Positions 1 to 8,408 of a stretch of DNA of 64,000 bases are shown one piece after another. The position numbers and the translations under genes were made by a program. Numbering within the stretch: position 1 is the stretch's first letter; every line of letters starts with the position of its first letter. A model generated the notes under the pieces. The model was not told the DNA's origin and made no database searches. It was given only the letters and a program-made list of their open reading frames with translations. This DNA is from Candidatus Obscuribacterales bacterium. GTDB taxonomy: Bacteria; Cyanobacteriota; Vampirovibrionia; Obscuribacterales; Obscuribacteraceae. The stretch spans positions 1 through 64,000 of the forward strand of contig JAIELX010000106.1 of assembly GCA_019752635.1 (NCBI GenBank). Reading direction: 5' to 3'.

Positions 1-1650
1 GCTGCTGAGCAAACTCACGCCGACTTAATTTTGGACAATGCTTTCATTTACACCATGGATGGCGCGCGCAGTATTGCACAGTGCCTGGCCATCGCCAACG
101 GAAAGATATTATTCGTAGGTTCTAATGCCGATGCAGCATCGTTTGCCGGTCCGATGACTCGCATTGTTGGCCTGTCAGGCAAAATGATTCTGCCCGGATT
201 CCACGATTCTCATGCGCACCCGGCTACGGGATGGCTGGAGTCGCAAGGATGCGACCTTTCCGAAATGCAGACCCGGGACCAAATTTTCAAGACAATCGCA
301 AACTTTGCCCAAGAACACCCCGACAAGAAATGGATTTTGGGCGGAGGATGGGCACTTCCCCTCTTTGCCAATGCGTCGCCCTCAAAAGAAGAGCTGGATA
401 AGGTATTGCCCGAAAAGCCTGCGGTGATCTACTCTCAAGATGGACACTCTGCATGGCTGAACTCGGCGGCACTGAAACTGGCCAACATTACTGCCGAGAC
501 TCCCGACCCGGTGAACGGTAGAATTGAACGGAAGAGCGGCTCGATGGAGCCCTCCGGAACACTTCGCGAATCGGCACTGAAACTGCTTAGCAAAGTCGCG
601 CCGCAGCCGACCGAAGCAGAGTATCGCGCGGCGGTCCTTGAGGTACAGAAGGAATTCAATAAGTTTGGCATCGTATCGGTGCAAGATGCAGCGGTGGAGG
701 AGCCCTTACTAAAAGCCTACGCCGATCTAGATGATCATAATCTGCTGACGATGCGCGTGCACGCCAACATGCTCATGGAGCCGGGCGATGCAGACCCGCG
801 CGTGGAAGAACTGAAGCAGTGGCGCGAAAAGTACAGCGGTAAATGCCTGAAAGCAAACTCGATAAAGCTCTTTTGTGATGGCGTCATTGAAACCGAAACC
901 GCTGCACTGTTAGAGCCCTATTTGCCTGAAACGAAAGGTACGAAGAACACAGGCATGTTGAACTTCCAGCAGGAGGTTCTCAACGCGATAGTAACGAGAA
1001 TGGATGCTGAAGGCTTTCAAATCCATATCCACGCCATCGGCGATGCCGCTGTCCGATCGGCTTTGGACGCACATACCGTTGCTCAAACCACTAACGGATG
1101 GAGAGATCGTCGCCACCATATCGCGCATCTGGAACTCATAAATCCGCAAGATATTCCTCGATTTCGGGATATGAATATAGTGGCTAACTATCAGCCTTTC
1201 TGGGCATTTCGAGATAGTTACATTGCAGAGCAAACAGAACCGAAGCTGGGACCGATTCGCTCAAAGCGGCTCTATCAAATCGGATCAATGATGCGGTCGG
1301 GCGCAGTTGTTGTTGCCGGCAGCGACTGGAATGTCACCACTCAAAATCCGCTGGACGCCATACAGGTAGCGGTTACTCGATGCGGATTAGACAAGCCCGC
1401 CTCTACAGTGATGATGCCTGAGGAGCGCGTATCGCTGCAAGAGATTCTGGCCGCATACACCATAAACGGTGCCTACCTCAACAAAATGGAGAGAGAGTCC
1501 GGCAGTCTGGAACCCGGTAAATTCGCCGATTTCGTAGTGCTTGACCGCAATCTCTTCACCATACCAGCCGCCCAGATTCACAAAGCAAAAGTACTTCTCA
1601 CTTACTTCCAAGGACGAGAAGTCTACCGCGCCCCCACTTACGAAGAGTAA
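1..1650 (+). CDS. Amidohydrolase, YtcJ/Amidohydro_3 family (5' end outside window)
   Basis: Predicted metal-dependent hydrolase of the cytoplasm, cleaving amide or related C-N bonds; the substrate is unknown. The frame is open from base 1 and reads A-A-E-Q-T-H-A-D-L-I-L-D before the usual N-terminal strand (NAFIYTMDG), so the gene very probably starts left of the window; the TTG at 31 is only an internal candidate start. Visible metal-site features are HDSHAH (bases ~201-218), the IHIHAIGD and HHIAHLE histidines, and GSDWN near the C-terminus. The family usually has about 540-560 residues, so only a few residues are missing. No operon partner is visible: the next gene is 287 bases away. Confidence 0.85.
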   Translation, partial: AAEQTHADLILDNAFIYTMDGARSIAQCLAIANGKILFVGSNADAASFAGPMTRIVGLSGKMILPGFHDSHAHPATGWLESQGCDLSEMQTRDQIFKTIANFAQEHPDKKWILGGGWALPLFANASPSKEELDKVLPEKPAVIYSQDGHSAWLNSAALKLANITAETPDPVNGRIERKSGSMEPSGTLRESALKLLSKVAPQPTEAEYRAAVLEVQKEFNKFGIVSVQDAAVEEPLLKAYADLDDHNLLTMRVHANMLMEPGDADPRVEELKQWREKYSGKCLKANSIKLFCDGVIETETAALLEPYLPETKGTKNTGMLNFQQEVLNAIVTRMDAEGFQIHIHAIGDAAVRSALDAHTVAQTTNGWRDRRHHIAHLELINPQDIPRFRDMNIVANYQPFWAFRDSYIAEQTEPKLGPIRSKRLYQIGSMMRSGAVVVAGSDWNVTTQNPLDAIQVAVTRCGLDKPASTVMMPEERVSLQEILAAYTINGAYLNKMERESGSLEPGKFADFVVLDRNLFTIPAAQIHKAKVLLTYFQGREVYRAPTYEE

Positions 1651-1937
1651 CGCTGCCAGGTCCGGGGCGCAGCGTATCAGGTACTGCGGATTGCGGCGAG
1701 CTCCGGGAAAGCGAGGGCGACCAGCCCGCTCCTTATGCTCTGGGGGCCTTACCTTTAGTTCGTTCGCTTTCTGAAATACAGTGTTCTCGGCTAGGCGGAA
1801 GCATCGCCAGAAACTCGCCAGGGATAGTGCATGCGCGAATCACAGTAGTCCTGTTCCGTGGCGAAGACCTTGCTTTCTGCACTCACTCAGGTAATATGGG
1901 AGCATCGGTCGGCATTCACTAGATAGCGATTCCATTG

Positions 1938-2204
1938 ATGAAAGAGCGGAAGCCCCCTACCTTTTATGCATACATGGTCCAGTGCGCAGATAGCACCATT
2001 TATACCGGCTGGACTACAGATCTTACTAAGCGCATCGCAGCCCACAACAGCGGAAGAGGTGCTCGTTACACGAGGTCCCGACGACCTGTTGAGCTGTTGG
2101 TCAGCTGGACTTTTGACTCCAAGCGCGAAGCCATGCAGCGAGAGTACCAGCTCAAATTACTGCGTCGTTCTGAGAAGTTGCAACTGATTAACTTAGTCAA
2201 TTAA
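1938..2204 (+). CDS. GIY-YIG nuclease-fold protein (UPF0213/YhbQ-like)
   Basis: A small single-domain protein of 88 residues built only of the GIY-YIG fold. It shows the Y-x-Y-M-V-Q-C opening strand, the second motif YTGWT, the arginine-rich ARYTRSRRPVEL segment and the conserved late glutamate in REAMQREYQLK. Members of this family (E. coli YhbQ type) are stand-alone and of unclear physiological role; a DNA-related function is inferred from the fold. ATG at 1938 is preferred over the TTG at 1935. It is a lone gene convergent with the next one. Confidence 0.85.
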   Translation: MKERKPPTFYAYMVQCADSTIYTGWTTDLTKRIAAHNSGRGARYTRSRRPVELLVSWTFDSKREAMQREYQLKLLRRSEKLQLINLVN

Positions 2205-2244
2205 CAGAGCAGTCAGAAGGTCGCACGCGGGCGGGACACAGCGC

Positions 2245-2766
2245 TCAAAGCGACTGTGGTGCACCGGCCAACAGGTTGAACCATCGTTTCGGAATCCGGT
2301 GGAACGGGTCGCCGGAGGGATTGGGAATAGTTGCGGCAGCACCATAGTCCGCAAAGATCTGATAAGCATGATGAACACAATTGTTCGCCAACACTTCCCA
2401 GCCGCCGAATTGCTGATGCTCAGCAGTGTACTTCGCTCGCGCCGGGTCCGGTGAAGGCACCAGAATTACCTTGTATGCATGATAAAAAATATGACGTCCA
2501 CCATCGGTGTTGCGTCCTGTTCGCATCGCTCTCAGCATCTGCTCCTCTGTGCCGCTTTCGCACCACCAGTCGATATCTCCACCCGGTGGCACAGCCATGT
2601 ATTTGATCCACGCAGGCAAATCCCAAACGTTGTGATGGTATAAATGATCACTTGAGCCGAACAAACAATTAGTACCATCTTCCTGCAAAAATCCCCAGCC
2701 AATGTGGCCGAATCGAGCAGCTTGCTCGAAGTTTATGAAGGCGTAAATTGCACCTTGAGTCAGCAT
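2245..2766 (-). CDS. Conserved hypothetical protein, possible permuted NlpC/P60-type (papain-like) domain
   Basis: A soluble 173-residue protein without signal peptide. An early His in FGHIGWGF (about residue 20) and a later Cys in NNCVHHAYQIFADYG (about residue 137) come in the order His-then-Cys. That order is seen in circularly permuted papain-like hydrolases (LRAT/YiiX type). It is also rich in Trp and Gly motifs such as PPGGDIDWW. The assignment rests on motif order only and is tentative; an NlpC-like amidase or acyltransferase role is inference. It starts with ATG at 2766 with no clear Shine-Dalgarno, and stands alone, convergent with the GIY-YIG gene. Confidence 0.6.
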   Translation of the reverse strand: MLTQGAIYAFINFEQAARFGHIGWGFLQEDGTNCLFGSSDHLYHHNVWDLPAWIKYMAVPPGGDIDWWCESGTEEQMLRAMRTGRNTDGGRHIFYHAYKVILVPSPDPARAKYTAEHQQFGGWEVLANNCVHHAYQIFADYGAAATIPNPSGDPFHRIPKRWFNLLAGAPQSL

Positions 2767-2858
2767 GGTATGAGTTACTGCTCTTGTTCTACTATCCTGA
2801 GCAAACTGTTATCAATCACCTCAAAAATTGGAATGTGGTTCGAACGCAAAGACTTGTG

Positions 2859-3860
2859 CTAATACATGCAACCCATTCCCGCAGAGAGATTGTTTCCGGC
2901 CAGACCACCAGTAATCTTTGCCGGATGCGGTTTTTCGGCCTTCACTTCGGCCAACTCGCTCGATTTCTCTAAATCAGACAGCGCCACATCATATCGACCG
3001 GAAGTGGCTCCCCTCACCACCGTCACTGCGCACCCGGCTCTGGTTGCAATCGACTGGGAGACACTGCCTAGCAGGCGCTCGTTGAAGCTAGTGTGTCCGT
3101 TCGCACCAATTACCAGCATCTCGACTGGCCACTCTACGACAGCTTTCAGAATCTCATCTATCGGATTACCTTCGGAAATAGCAAAGGGAACAAGTTCCCT
3201 GCCTAGATCCGCAGCCAACATGTCGCTCCACCTTGAAACAAGGAGAGAGAGCAACGACTCGGCGCACGTGTGCTTTAGAAGCATCTCGGCCGCCCGAGCT
3301 GTGCTCTCGGAATGAAAAGATGATGGCAAAGGCTTGAGTACAGATAGAATAACGAGGTTCTTGTTTCGAGCCCATGGTTGAGCCGAAACCCATTCCAGCG
3401 CAGCCCCCGAAAACTTAGAATCATCGACCGCAATAAGCACGTTGTTCTTGGACTCAACCTGAGAAACCCGGCCTATCACTACCGGGCAATGGGCTCGTTC
3501 AATGACATACTGACCAACACTACCCAGCAGCAATCTCTCAAGCCCGGAATGACGGCTGCCACCTATGACTATGAGGTCAGATTGCCAACCTGAAGCGCTC
3601 TCAAGCAACACCGCTCCCGCAGAACCAACCTTCAGAGCTGTCTCAACTCTTGTTGCAGTGCAAACTGGTCGAAGTTTCAACGCAACCGATTCTGCAATCA
3701 TGGAACCATTCGAGGAGTCGGACATGCGATCTGCCACATGCAAGACCAACACGTCTGCATCGATGATGAGCCCGCTTCCGGCCAGCCAGTCAACCGCCTG
3801 ATCCGAGGACTCCGACTCTTCTACAGCAATAACTATTCGGTGTCGGGGCACAAGTTTCAC
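2859..3860 (-). CDS. Tandem-domain universal stress protein
   Basis: Two consecutive Usp domains in 333 residues. The first (about 1-140) ends with the ATP-binding signature IVIGGSRHSGLERLLLGSV followed by CPVVIGR. The second (about 145-290) carries LVIGANGHTSFNERLLGSVS and the closing AVTVVRG strand. Both keep G-x2-G-x9-G(S)-type loops, so nucleotide binding is plausible. The C-terminal 40 residues are charged and unlike the domain. The start is GTG, 18 bases after the stop of the serine hydrolase gene on the same strand, so the two are probably cotranscribed. The role is a stress-linked cytoplasmic protein; the exact function is unknown. Confidence 0.85.
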   Translation of the reverse strand: MKLVPRHRIVIAVEESESSDQAVDWLAGSGLIIDADVLVLHVADRMSDSSNGSMIAESVALKLRPVCTATRVETALKVGSAGAVLLESASGWQSDLIVIGGSRHSGLERLLLGSVGQYVIERAHCPVVIGRVSQVESKNNVLIAVDDSKFSGAALEWVSAQPWARNKNLVILSVLKPLPSSFHSESTARAAEMLLKHTCAESLLSLLVSRWSDMLAADLGRELVPFAISEGNPIDEILKAVVEWPVEMLVIGANGHTSFNERLLGSVSQSIATRAGCAVTVVRGATSGRYDVALSDLEKSSELAEVKAEKPHPAKITGGLAGNNLSAGMGCMY

Positions 3861-3878
3861 CGGTAAATCGATAATTTA

Positions 3879-4973
3879 TTACTGCTCTTGAGCAATGGTC
3901 AACAAATCGGTCACGATTCCATCTGCATGGTCTGGATCTTCTCCGCTTACAAGTGCAGCAGCAGTAATCGGATCGCCGAAGGGATTCATCAGCACGTACG
4001 CAGCGGCGGTATATCCGGGACCACTGCCTGTATGCCCGAGGATATTCCCTGTGATGCGCTCGTCGACCATCAAGCCCAAACCGTATCCGGGATTTCTGAA
4101 TATGGGATGCCGCTCTGTAACCTTAACGAACTCGCGCATTTCCGCCAACGAATCGTAGCTAATTATGGGCTCATCGGGATCGAACAGGGCATGGTAGAAC
4201 GTGGCGACATCAAGCGCTGTTGAAGCGATAAGCCCATGTGACACCCAGCCGGGATGGTAAATTTCGCGGACATCGGTGGATTGTCCCAGGGTCAGGAAGC
4301 GGCTGTAACCAGAGACCAGCGTTGCCTGTTCTTCTAGCGTGGTGTGCACGCTGGTTGATTTCAACGACAACGGCGTAAAAATTCGATCTCGCAAAACATC
4401 GGCAAGGCTGGCTCCTGTGATGGACTGCAGCAAAATTTTCAGATAAAGATAGCCAATGTTGGAATAATTGAAAGTCTGGCCCGGAGTTGAACGAAGCCTG
4501 TTACCACACGTATAGGAAATGAACTCCTCATCGGTCCATGGCTCGCCAGGACGATTCTTCACCGACTGCTGGTACGCTTCCATCCCGCCGTAATCGGGCA
4601 GGCCACTCGTGTGGTTAAGCAACTGTCGTATGGTGATTTGATAAGCAAAAGGCAAATCCGGCAGCCACAGACCGAGCAAGCCGTCCAAATCGAGAGATCC
4701 CTGTTCGACAAGCTGGAGAGTGGCGCACGCTATAAATGACTTTGTGAGACTGTAAATTGGGAATCGCTGCTCAGTGGTCGTCGGCCATGTCGTAGTACCA
4801 TCAAACTCGCCGGACCAGGGAGTTGGCACACTACCGATAACAGCGGCCGAAGCCACCGCTCGCCCACGGCGATACGCCGAAACCTCAAATTGAGACTGTA
4901 ATTGAGACCGGGTCGACTCTGTTAACATGGGATTCTCGAGACCAACCATTTCCTGGATTTTAGTATAGTTCAT
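3879..4973 (-). CDS. Serine hydrolase, beta-lactamase class C / D-Ala-D-Ala carboxypeptidase family
   Basis: Penicillin-binding-protein-like serine hydrolase of 364 residues. The three active-site elements are present in order: S-L-T-K (SxxK, nucleophile Ser at about residue 77), Y-S-N (YxN, about residue 170) and H-T-G (HxG in GHTGSGPGY, about residue 316). No signal peptide is evident, so it may be a cytoplasmic esterase or peptidase rather than a cell-wall enzyme. A second ATG at 4949 has a better Shine-Dalgarno (CAGGAA) and is an alternative start. Substrates in this family range from beta-lactams to esters and D-peptides and cannot be told here. Divergent from the msrA selenoprotein gene; leads the Usp gene. 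Confidence 0.85.
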   Translation of the reverse strand: MNYTKIQEMVGLENPMLTESTRSQLQSQFEVSAYRRGRAVASAAVIGSVPTPWSGEFDGTTTWPTTTEQRFPIYSLTKSFIACATLQLVEQGSLDLDGLLGLWLPDLPFAYQITIRQLLNHTSGLPDYGGMEAYQQSVKNRPGEPWTDEEFISYTCGNRLRSTPGQTFNYSNIGYLYLKILLQSITGASLADVLRDRIFTPLSLKSTSVHTTLEEQATLVSGYSRFLTLGQSTDVREIYHPGWVSHGLIASTALDVATFYHALFDPDEPIISYDSLAEMREFVKVTERHPIFRNPGYGLGLMVDERITGNILGHTGSGPGYTAAAYVLMNPFGDPITAAALVSGEDPDHADGIVTDLLTIAQEQ

Positions 4974-5215
4974 GAAATGTCGCTAGTGGCACTGTCTACC
5001 AGGTCTCGACTGCCAAAACATGCCTCTTGTTCCTGAAACGTCCTGCAGGCGGTATTTACTGACAAGCTCCGCTATCCGGAGCATGGACATAATGCATCTT
5101 TTGGACATTCTGAATCTAATGTTTAGTGCCTGAATTAGCGGAGCTCGACCGCCCGAACTTGCTGTTCCACTGCCAATGGTCATAGAATAGCAAGTGGAAC
5201 GCAGAGGATAACACG

Positions 5216-5680
5216 ATGGCAAAAGCTTATTTCGCAGCTGGCTGATTCTGGGGACCAGAAGACATCTTTCGCCAGCTGAAAGGTGTACTGGATACCGCAG
5301 TGGGCTACTGCGGTGGAACAACAAACAATCCAACATATAGAGAAGTGTGCACCGGCACGACAGGACACGCAGAAGCGGTAGAAGTCGAATACGACGCGGC
5401 AGTCATTTCGTACGAAGACTTACTGAAAGTTTTCTGGAAGATTCACAATCCAACGCAAGGTCTGCGTCAAGGATGGAACTTCGGAGACCAATACCGGTCG
5501 GCGATTTTCTGCGATAGCGAAAGCGATCTCATAACAGCGCAGGCATCAGCCGCGGCCGAACAACGCAATCATCGCCACCAGATCACAACGCAAATTGTGA
5601 TGCTTTCCAAATTTTGGCGTGCAGAAGAATACCACCAGCAGTACTACGCCAAAAAAGGCGTCGGGAGCTGCAGGATTTAA
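5216..5680 (+). CDS. msrA: Peptide methionine-(S)-sulfoxide reductase, selenocysteine-containing
   Basis: Reduces methionine-S-sulfoxide in proteins. Reading from ATG 5216 (Shine-Dalgarno AGAGG, 8 bases upstream) gives MAKAYFAAG, then an in-frame TGA, then FWGPEDIFRQLKGV. The TGA falls exactly on the catalytic cysteine of the family motif GCFWG, so residue 10 is read as selenocysteine. The rest is canonical: GYCGG, NPTYREVCTGTTGHAE, the QYRSAIF strand and a C-terminal Cys (residue 152 of 154) suited to resolve the selenenylsulfide. A SECIS-like hairpin follows the TGA. Conventional calling would start at GTG 5300 and lose the active site. Sec-type MsrA is known from a few bacteria and algae. 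A simple nonsense mutation is the alternative, made unlikely by the codon position and the hairpin. Confidence 0.88.
5243..5245 (+). other. In-frame TGA read as selenocysteine (codon 10 of msrA)
   Basis: The TGA replaces the nucleophilic Cys codon in the motif A-G-C-F-W-G. Downstream the frame stays open for 144 further codons with full MsrA similarity. The codons before it (AYFAAG) are also typical MsrA N-terminus, which rules out a chance upstream start. Confidence 0.85.
5255..5291 (+). promoter_or_regulatory. SECIS-like stem-loop for selenocysteine insertion
   Basis: A nine-pair upper stem joins 5262-5270 (ACATCTTTC) with 5278-5286 (GAAAGGTGT), including one G-T wobble. The apical loop GCCAGCT (5271-5277) has G as its first base. 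A lower stem CCAG (5255-5258) pairs with CTGG (5288-5291) across a small asymmetric internal loop. There are 25 bases between the TGA and the apical loop. Loop size, leading G and spacing all match the established picture of bacterial SECIS elements lying inside the coding region. Manual pairing only; no folding energy was computed. Confidence 0.75.
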
Positions 5681-5765
5681 GCAGCGCTTCAATTTCTACG
5701 CCGACGACCGAACTTCGGCAAGAATCAATCAAGATGAACAAGTCTTGAGGGATTCAGTTGATTGT

Positions 5766-6335
5766 TTAGCATAATCCGCCGGTTTCGACGGCGAGGCGGT
5801 CTTTAGCCTCTGCCAGTCGACTATCGAACAATTTGTCCAGCTCGGAATTTTCTCCTCGCAAGCCCGCAACGACGGCCGCGGCCCAGTCGAGATACTCGAC
5901 GCGGCGAAGCAATGACCAGTCAGGAGGCGGAGTGTTCGCCATGTCCGTGATGTTGGATATCTTGTCGGCAATCTTAATCAGCCTGGCGCGGGGAGATTTG
6001 TGAGAGGCATTGTCTATTTGAAGCCGCTTGCGCTCTGCCTTCGGAAGATTTTTGTCATCAGTGCATTCCATGACCAGACCTGCGACGTCCGATCCAAAAT
6101 GCTCGATCAATTCTTCTTTTGTCGTATCGGTATCTTCGACGGTATCATGCAGCACCGCGGCAAGAATCGTTTCAGTGTCGCGCACTTTCGCCACTCGAAT
6201 CAAAATTTCGGCAACTTCAATCGGATGATTGATGTATGGCGTTTTCTCGACATTTTTTCGCGTTTGTGTTCTGTGTTTGAACGCGGCGAATTTCAATGCC
6301 GCGAAGACCGCAGCGGTGTTAGGGATCTCACTCAC
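5766..6335 (-). CDS. HD-domain (p)ppGpp hydrolase, SpoT/Mesh1-like small alarmone hydrolase
   Basis: A stand-alone HD phosphohydrolase of 189 residues with no synthetase, TGS or ACT domain. It resembles the hydrolase half of RelA/SpoT and metazoan Mesh1. It carries the ordered metal-site motifs: H in FAAFKHRTQ, the segment TPYINHPIEVA, HDTVEDTDTT (HDxxED) and the later KIADKISNITD. Likely reaction: removal of the 3' pyrophosphate from (p)ppGpp, or a related nucleotide, with Mn. GTG 6335 is chosen because GGAGGG lies 7 bases upstream; a TTG at 6350 lies over that Shine-Dalgarno. Monocistronic; divergent neighbours give no further clue. Confidence 0.85.
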   Translation of the reverse strand: MSEIPNTAAVFAALKFAAFKHRTQTRKNVEKTPYINHPIEVAEILIRVAKVRDTETILAAVLHDTVEDTDTTKEELIEHFGSDVAGLVMECTDDKNLPKAERKRLQIDNASHKSPRARLIKIADKISNITDMANTPPPDWSLLRRVEYLDWAAAVVAGLRGENSELDKLFDSRLAEAKDRLAVETGGLC

Positions 6336-6461
6336 CAGCTCACCCTCCAACTCGTTTCTTTCGCCCTATTATAGGTTATAGCCGCTATGAATGGGCGCAG
6401 CGCAAACACTATTCAATTGTTCTTTACGGCAAGGACTATCCTCCTCTAGAGGAATATTGCA

Positions 6462-8408
6462 CTAATCGGTGTTTCTTGCGGGAAAGCGTTTCAAACAGAG
6501 CAGAAGAACGCCCACGGCAAACGAAAAGAGCGCAAGGGCAATCATCGTAGGAGTGACCGGCATGGAAGCACCCTCTTTCTGAATGATCGAGCTAAGCCCG
6601 TTATGCATAAAATGCAGTGCCATCGCAGGAAAAATGGAGCCGGTGAGCACTACAAGATACGACAGCAAACAGCCCAGCGTAGCCGTCGGAACGAAGCGAA
6701 AAATACTGAAGTGAAAGGCACCAAAAATCAATCCGATTGACGGTATCAGAAAGCGCGGAGGCAACTTGCGCGACAACAACCCCTGAAAAACACCCCGAAA
6801 CAAAATCTCCTCGCATACTGCCGGCGCCAGGGCGACGGTCGGCAGGATCTGCCAGAGCGGCGTTCCGGCGGGAAAGAGAATGTCATTCATTGCTTTGAAA
6901 AACTCTTCAGGCGCAGGCAAAAACTTCGACTGAATCTCGAACAACCAACTGGCTGCAATAACAGTAAAAGGCGACAAGCAAGCAGCGCCTGCAATATCCG
7001 TCACGCGACAACGGCGCCAGGACAGAGTCTCCTTAAAGGGTAGCCCATAGGCTTTCAAGAAAACCAGCGCAGGGGCTAGCACACATACCACTTGTGTCAA
7101 GATCAATCCTGGCAGTGCTTTCCACTGGAGTGCGGCCTGGCTGATGTAAAACATTCCGAGAAAAACACCGACAAACAGAAATATCAGCGGCTTGGACCAC
7201 AGGCCTTCTCTAAGGCGCTGCTGCGGCGACACTTGCAAGTTATACAGCGATTCGTCACTCTGCAACAAATGCGCCGCCGGCAAGGTGAACAGGGCGCAGT
7301 AGACTATGCCGACCACAGTTGCTATCGCAATGAACAACCAGTCAGGTCGGCCGCTTAAGATATCGACGATAGCAATCGATAAGCCGGACACAGGCATGAA
7401 TGCAGCAGGGGAAGCCAGTGAAACTCCGGGATTGAAAGCGAGCCCCGCCGCACCGAACAGCGCAAGTGCAAGATAGAAGCTGTACCCCATGGACTGTTGA
7501 ACACTGCGTGAGTAAGACGCCAGAAGCATGGACATGGAAACGACAGTCAGAGCCAACATCAAAAGCAAGGGCAGGCACAACAATTCCAACTTCAACATCG
7601 ATAGAACAGCCAGGTGCGCACCGGGCGCGATCAGGTACTTGAGGGTATAGGTAACCATTGTGAGGAGCGTAGCGGCAACTGTTATCGCCAGGGTTAGGAG
7701 CAACTTACCGCGCACTATAGTATCTCTGCTCACAGGAGTCAGGAGCAGCGCTTCCAATGTGTTTCTTTCTCGCTCAGCTGTAATGGTTTCCGACGCCGCT
7801 GCCGATGCAGCCACGTATATCGAAAACACAAGCAAAAACAAGAAAGACGCACCCTGGTATCGAGTCAAGTGCATTCGTTGCCGTTCTTCATCAATGTCGA
7901 CATACTTTACCGAAGGCTGCTCTTGCGAAACAATTCCGATGTCTTTCAGTCGCTCCGCCACTATCGATTCCTTGAATTTCAGAAGCTGCTCGGCAATAAA
8001 GGTCAGAGACAACATCGAGTTTTCCTTCATGCTGTCGTAGCGCAAGGTCACCGAACCAGCAGTGTCCTCCTTCGTTTGCAATGCTTCGTCGAACCCGTCC
8101 GGAATAACCAAAACAGCGTCACACTTCGTGCCAGGCACCAGAGGAACACCAGTGGACGACGTCACGATCTCTGCTCGTCGGGTTGCCACCAGCCACTTCT
8201 TCAATTTATCGGACTTCCCGTCGAATCCAATTGTGAATTCTAAACTTTTGATTTGCTCGGTGAGCTTTCCCTGAATGTCGTTGATGGATAGGACGAAAAC
8301 AGGCATAAAAAAACCGGGCAGCAAGATACCCAACAGCAAGGAAACAGGTTTGCGAACCAGCTCCAGAAAGTCCTTTGCAAAGATAATCCAGAGGTCAGAC
8401 CATCTCAT
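6462..8408 (-). CDS. ABC-2 type permease fused to a CPBP (CAAX/Abi) intramembrane protease domain
   Basis: The N-terminal 390 or so residues are an ABC-2 permease: one membrane helix, a ~150-residue external domain with VIPDGFDEAL, then a helix bundle containing RERNTLEALLLTPVSR. The C-terminal 240 residues are a CPBP metalloprotease domain with EEILFRG (ExxxR), FGAFHFS (FxxxH) and HFMHNG. Both active-site halves look intact, so it is probably a working intramembrane peptidase tethered to an exporter. ATG 8408 overlaps the ATPase gene by 14 bases (translational coupling); an earlier start at 8441 is possible. It is the third gene of a three-gene exporter operon. Permease-CPBP fusions are known, mainly in environmental bacteria; the protease substrate is unknown. 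Confidence 0.85.
   Translation of the reverse strand: MRWSDLWIIFAKDFLELVRKPVSLLLGILLPGFFMPVFVLSINDIQGKLTEQIKSLEFTIGFDGKSDKLKKWLVATRRAEIVTSSTGVPLVPGTKCDAVLVIPDGFDEALQTKEDTAGSVTLRYDSMKENSMLSLTFIAEQLLKFKESIVAERLKDIGIVSQEQPSVKYVDIDEERQRMHLTRYQGASFLFLLVFSIYVAASAAASETITAERERNTLEALLLTPVSRDTIVRGKLLLTLAITVAATLLTMVTYTLKYLIAPGAHLAVLSMLKLELLCLPLLLMLALTVVSMSMLLASYSRSVQQSMGYSFYLALALFGAAGLAFNPGVSLASPAAFMPVSGLSIAIVDILSGRPDWLFIAIATVVGIVYCALFTLPAAHLLQSDESLYNLQVSPQQRLREGLWSKPLIFLFVGVFLGMFYISQAALQWKALPGLILTQVVCVLAPALVFLKAYGLPFKETLSWRRCRVTDIAGAACLSPFTVIAASWLFEIQSKFLPAPEEFFKAMNDILFPAGTPLWQILPTVALAPAVCEEILFRGVFQGLLSRKLPPRFLIPSIGLIFGAFHFSIFRFVPTATLGCLLSYLVVLTGSIFPAMALHFMHNGLSSIIQKEGASMPVTPTMIALALFSFAVGVLLLCLKRFPARNTD

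Noticed and set aside
1541..1774. 77-residue plus-strand frame past the amidohydrolase end
   Set aside because: Mostly overlaps the amidohydrolase in another frame and has no start signal.
5243..5245. TGA in msrA as a simple nonsense mutation or sequencing error
   Set aside because: The TGA sits precisely at the catalytic Cys and a well-spaced stem-loop with a leading G follows; the rest of the gene shows no decay. A random error would not be expected at this codon, though reads should be checked.
4983..5336. Minus-strand open frame of 117 residues
   Set aside because: It lies opposite the start of msrA, is Cys/Ser/Arg-rich with no known motif and no ribosome-binding site.
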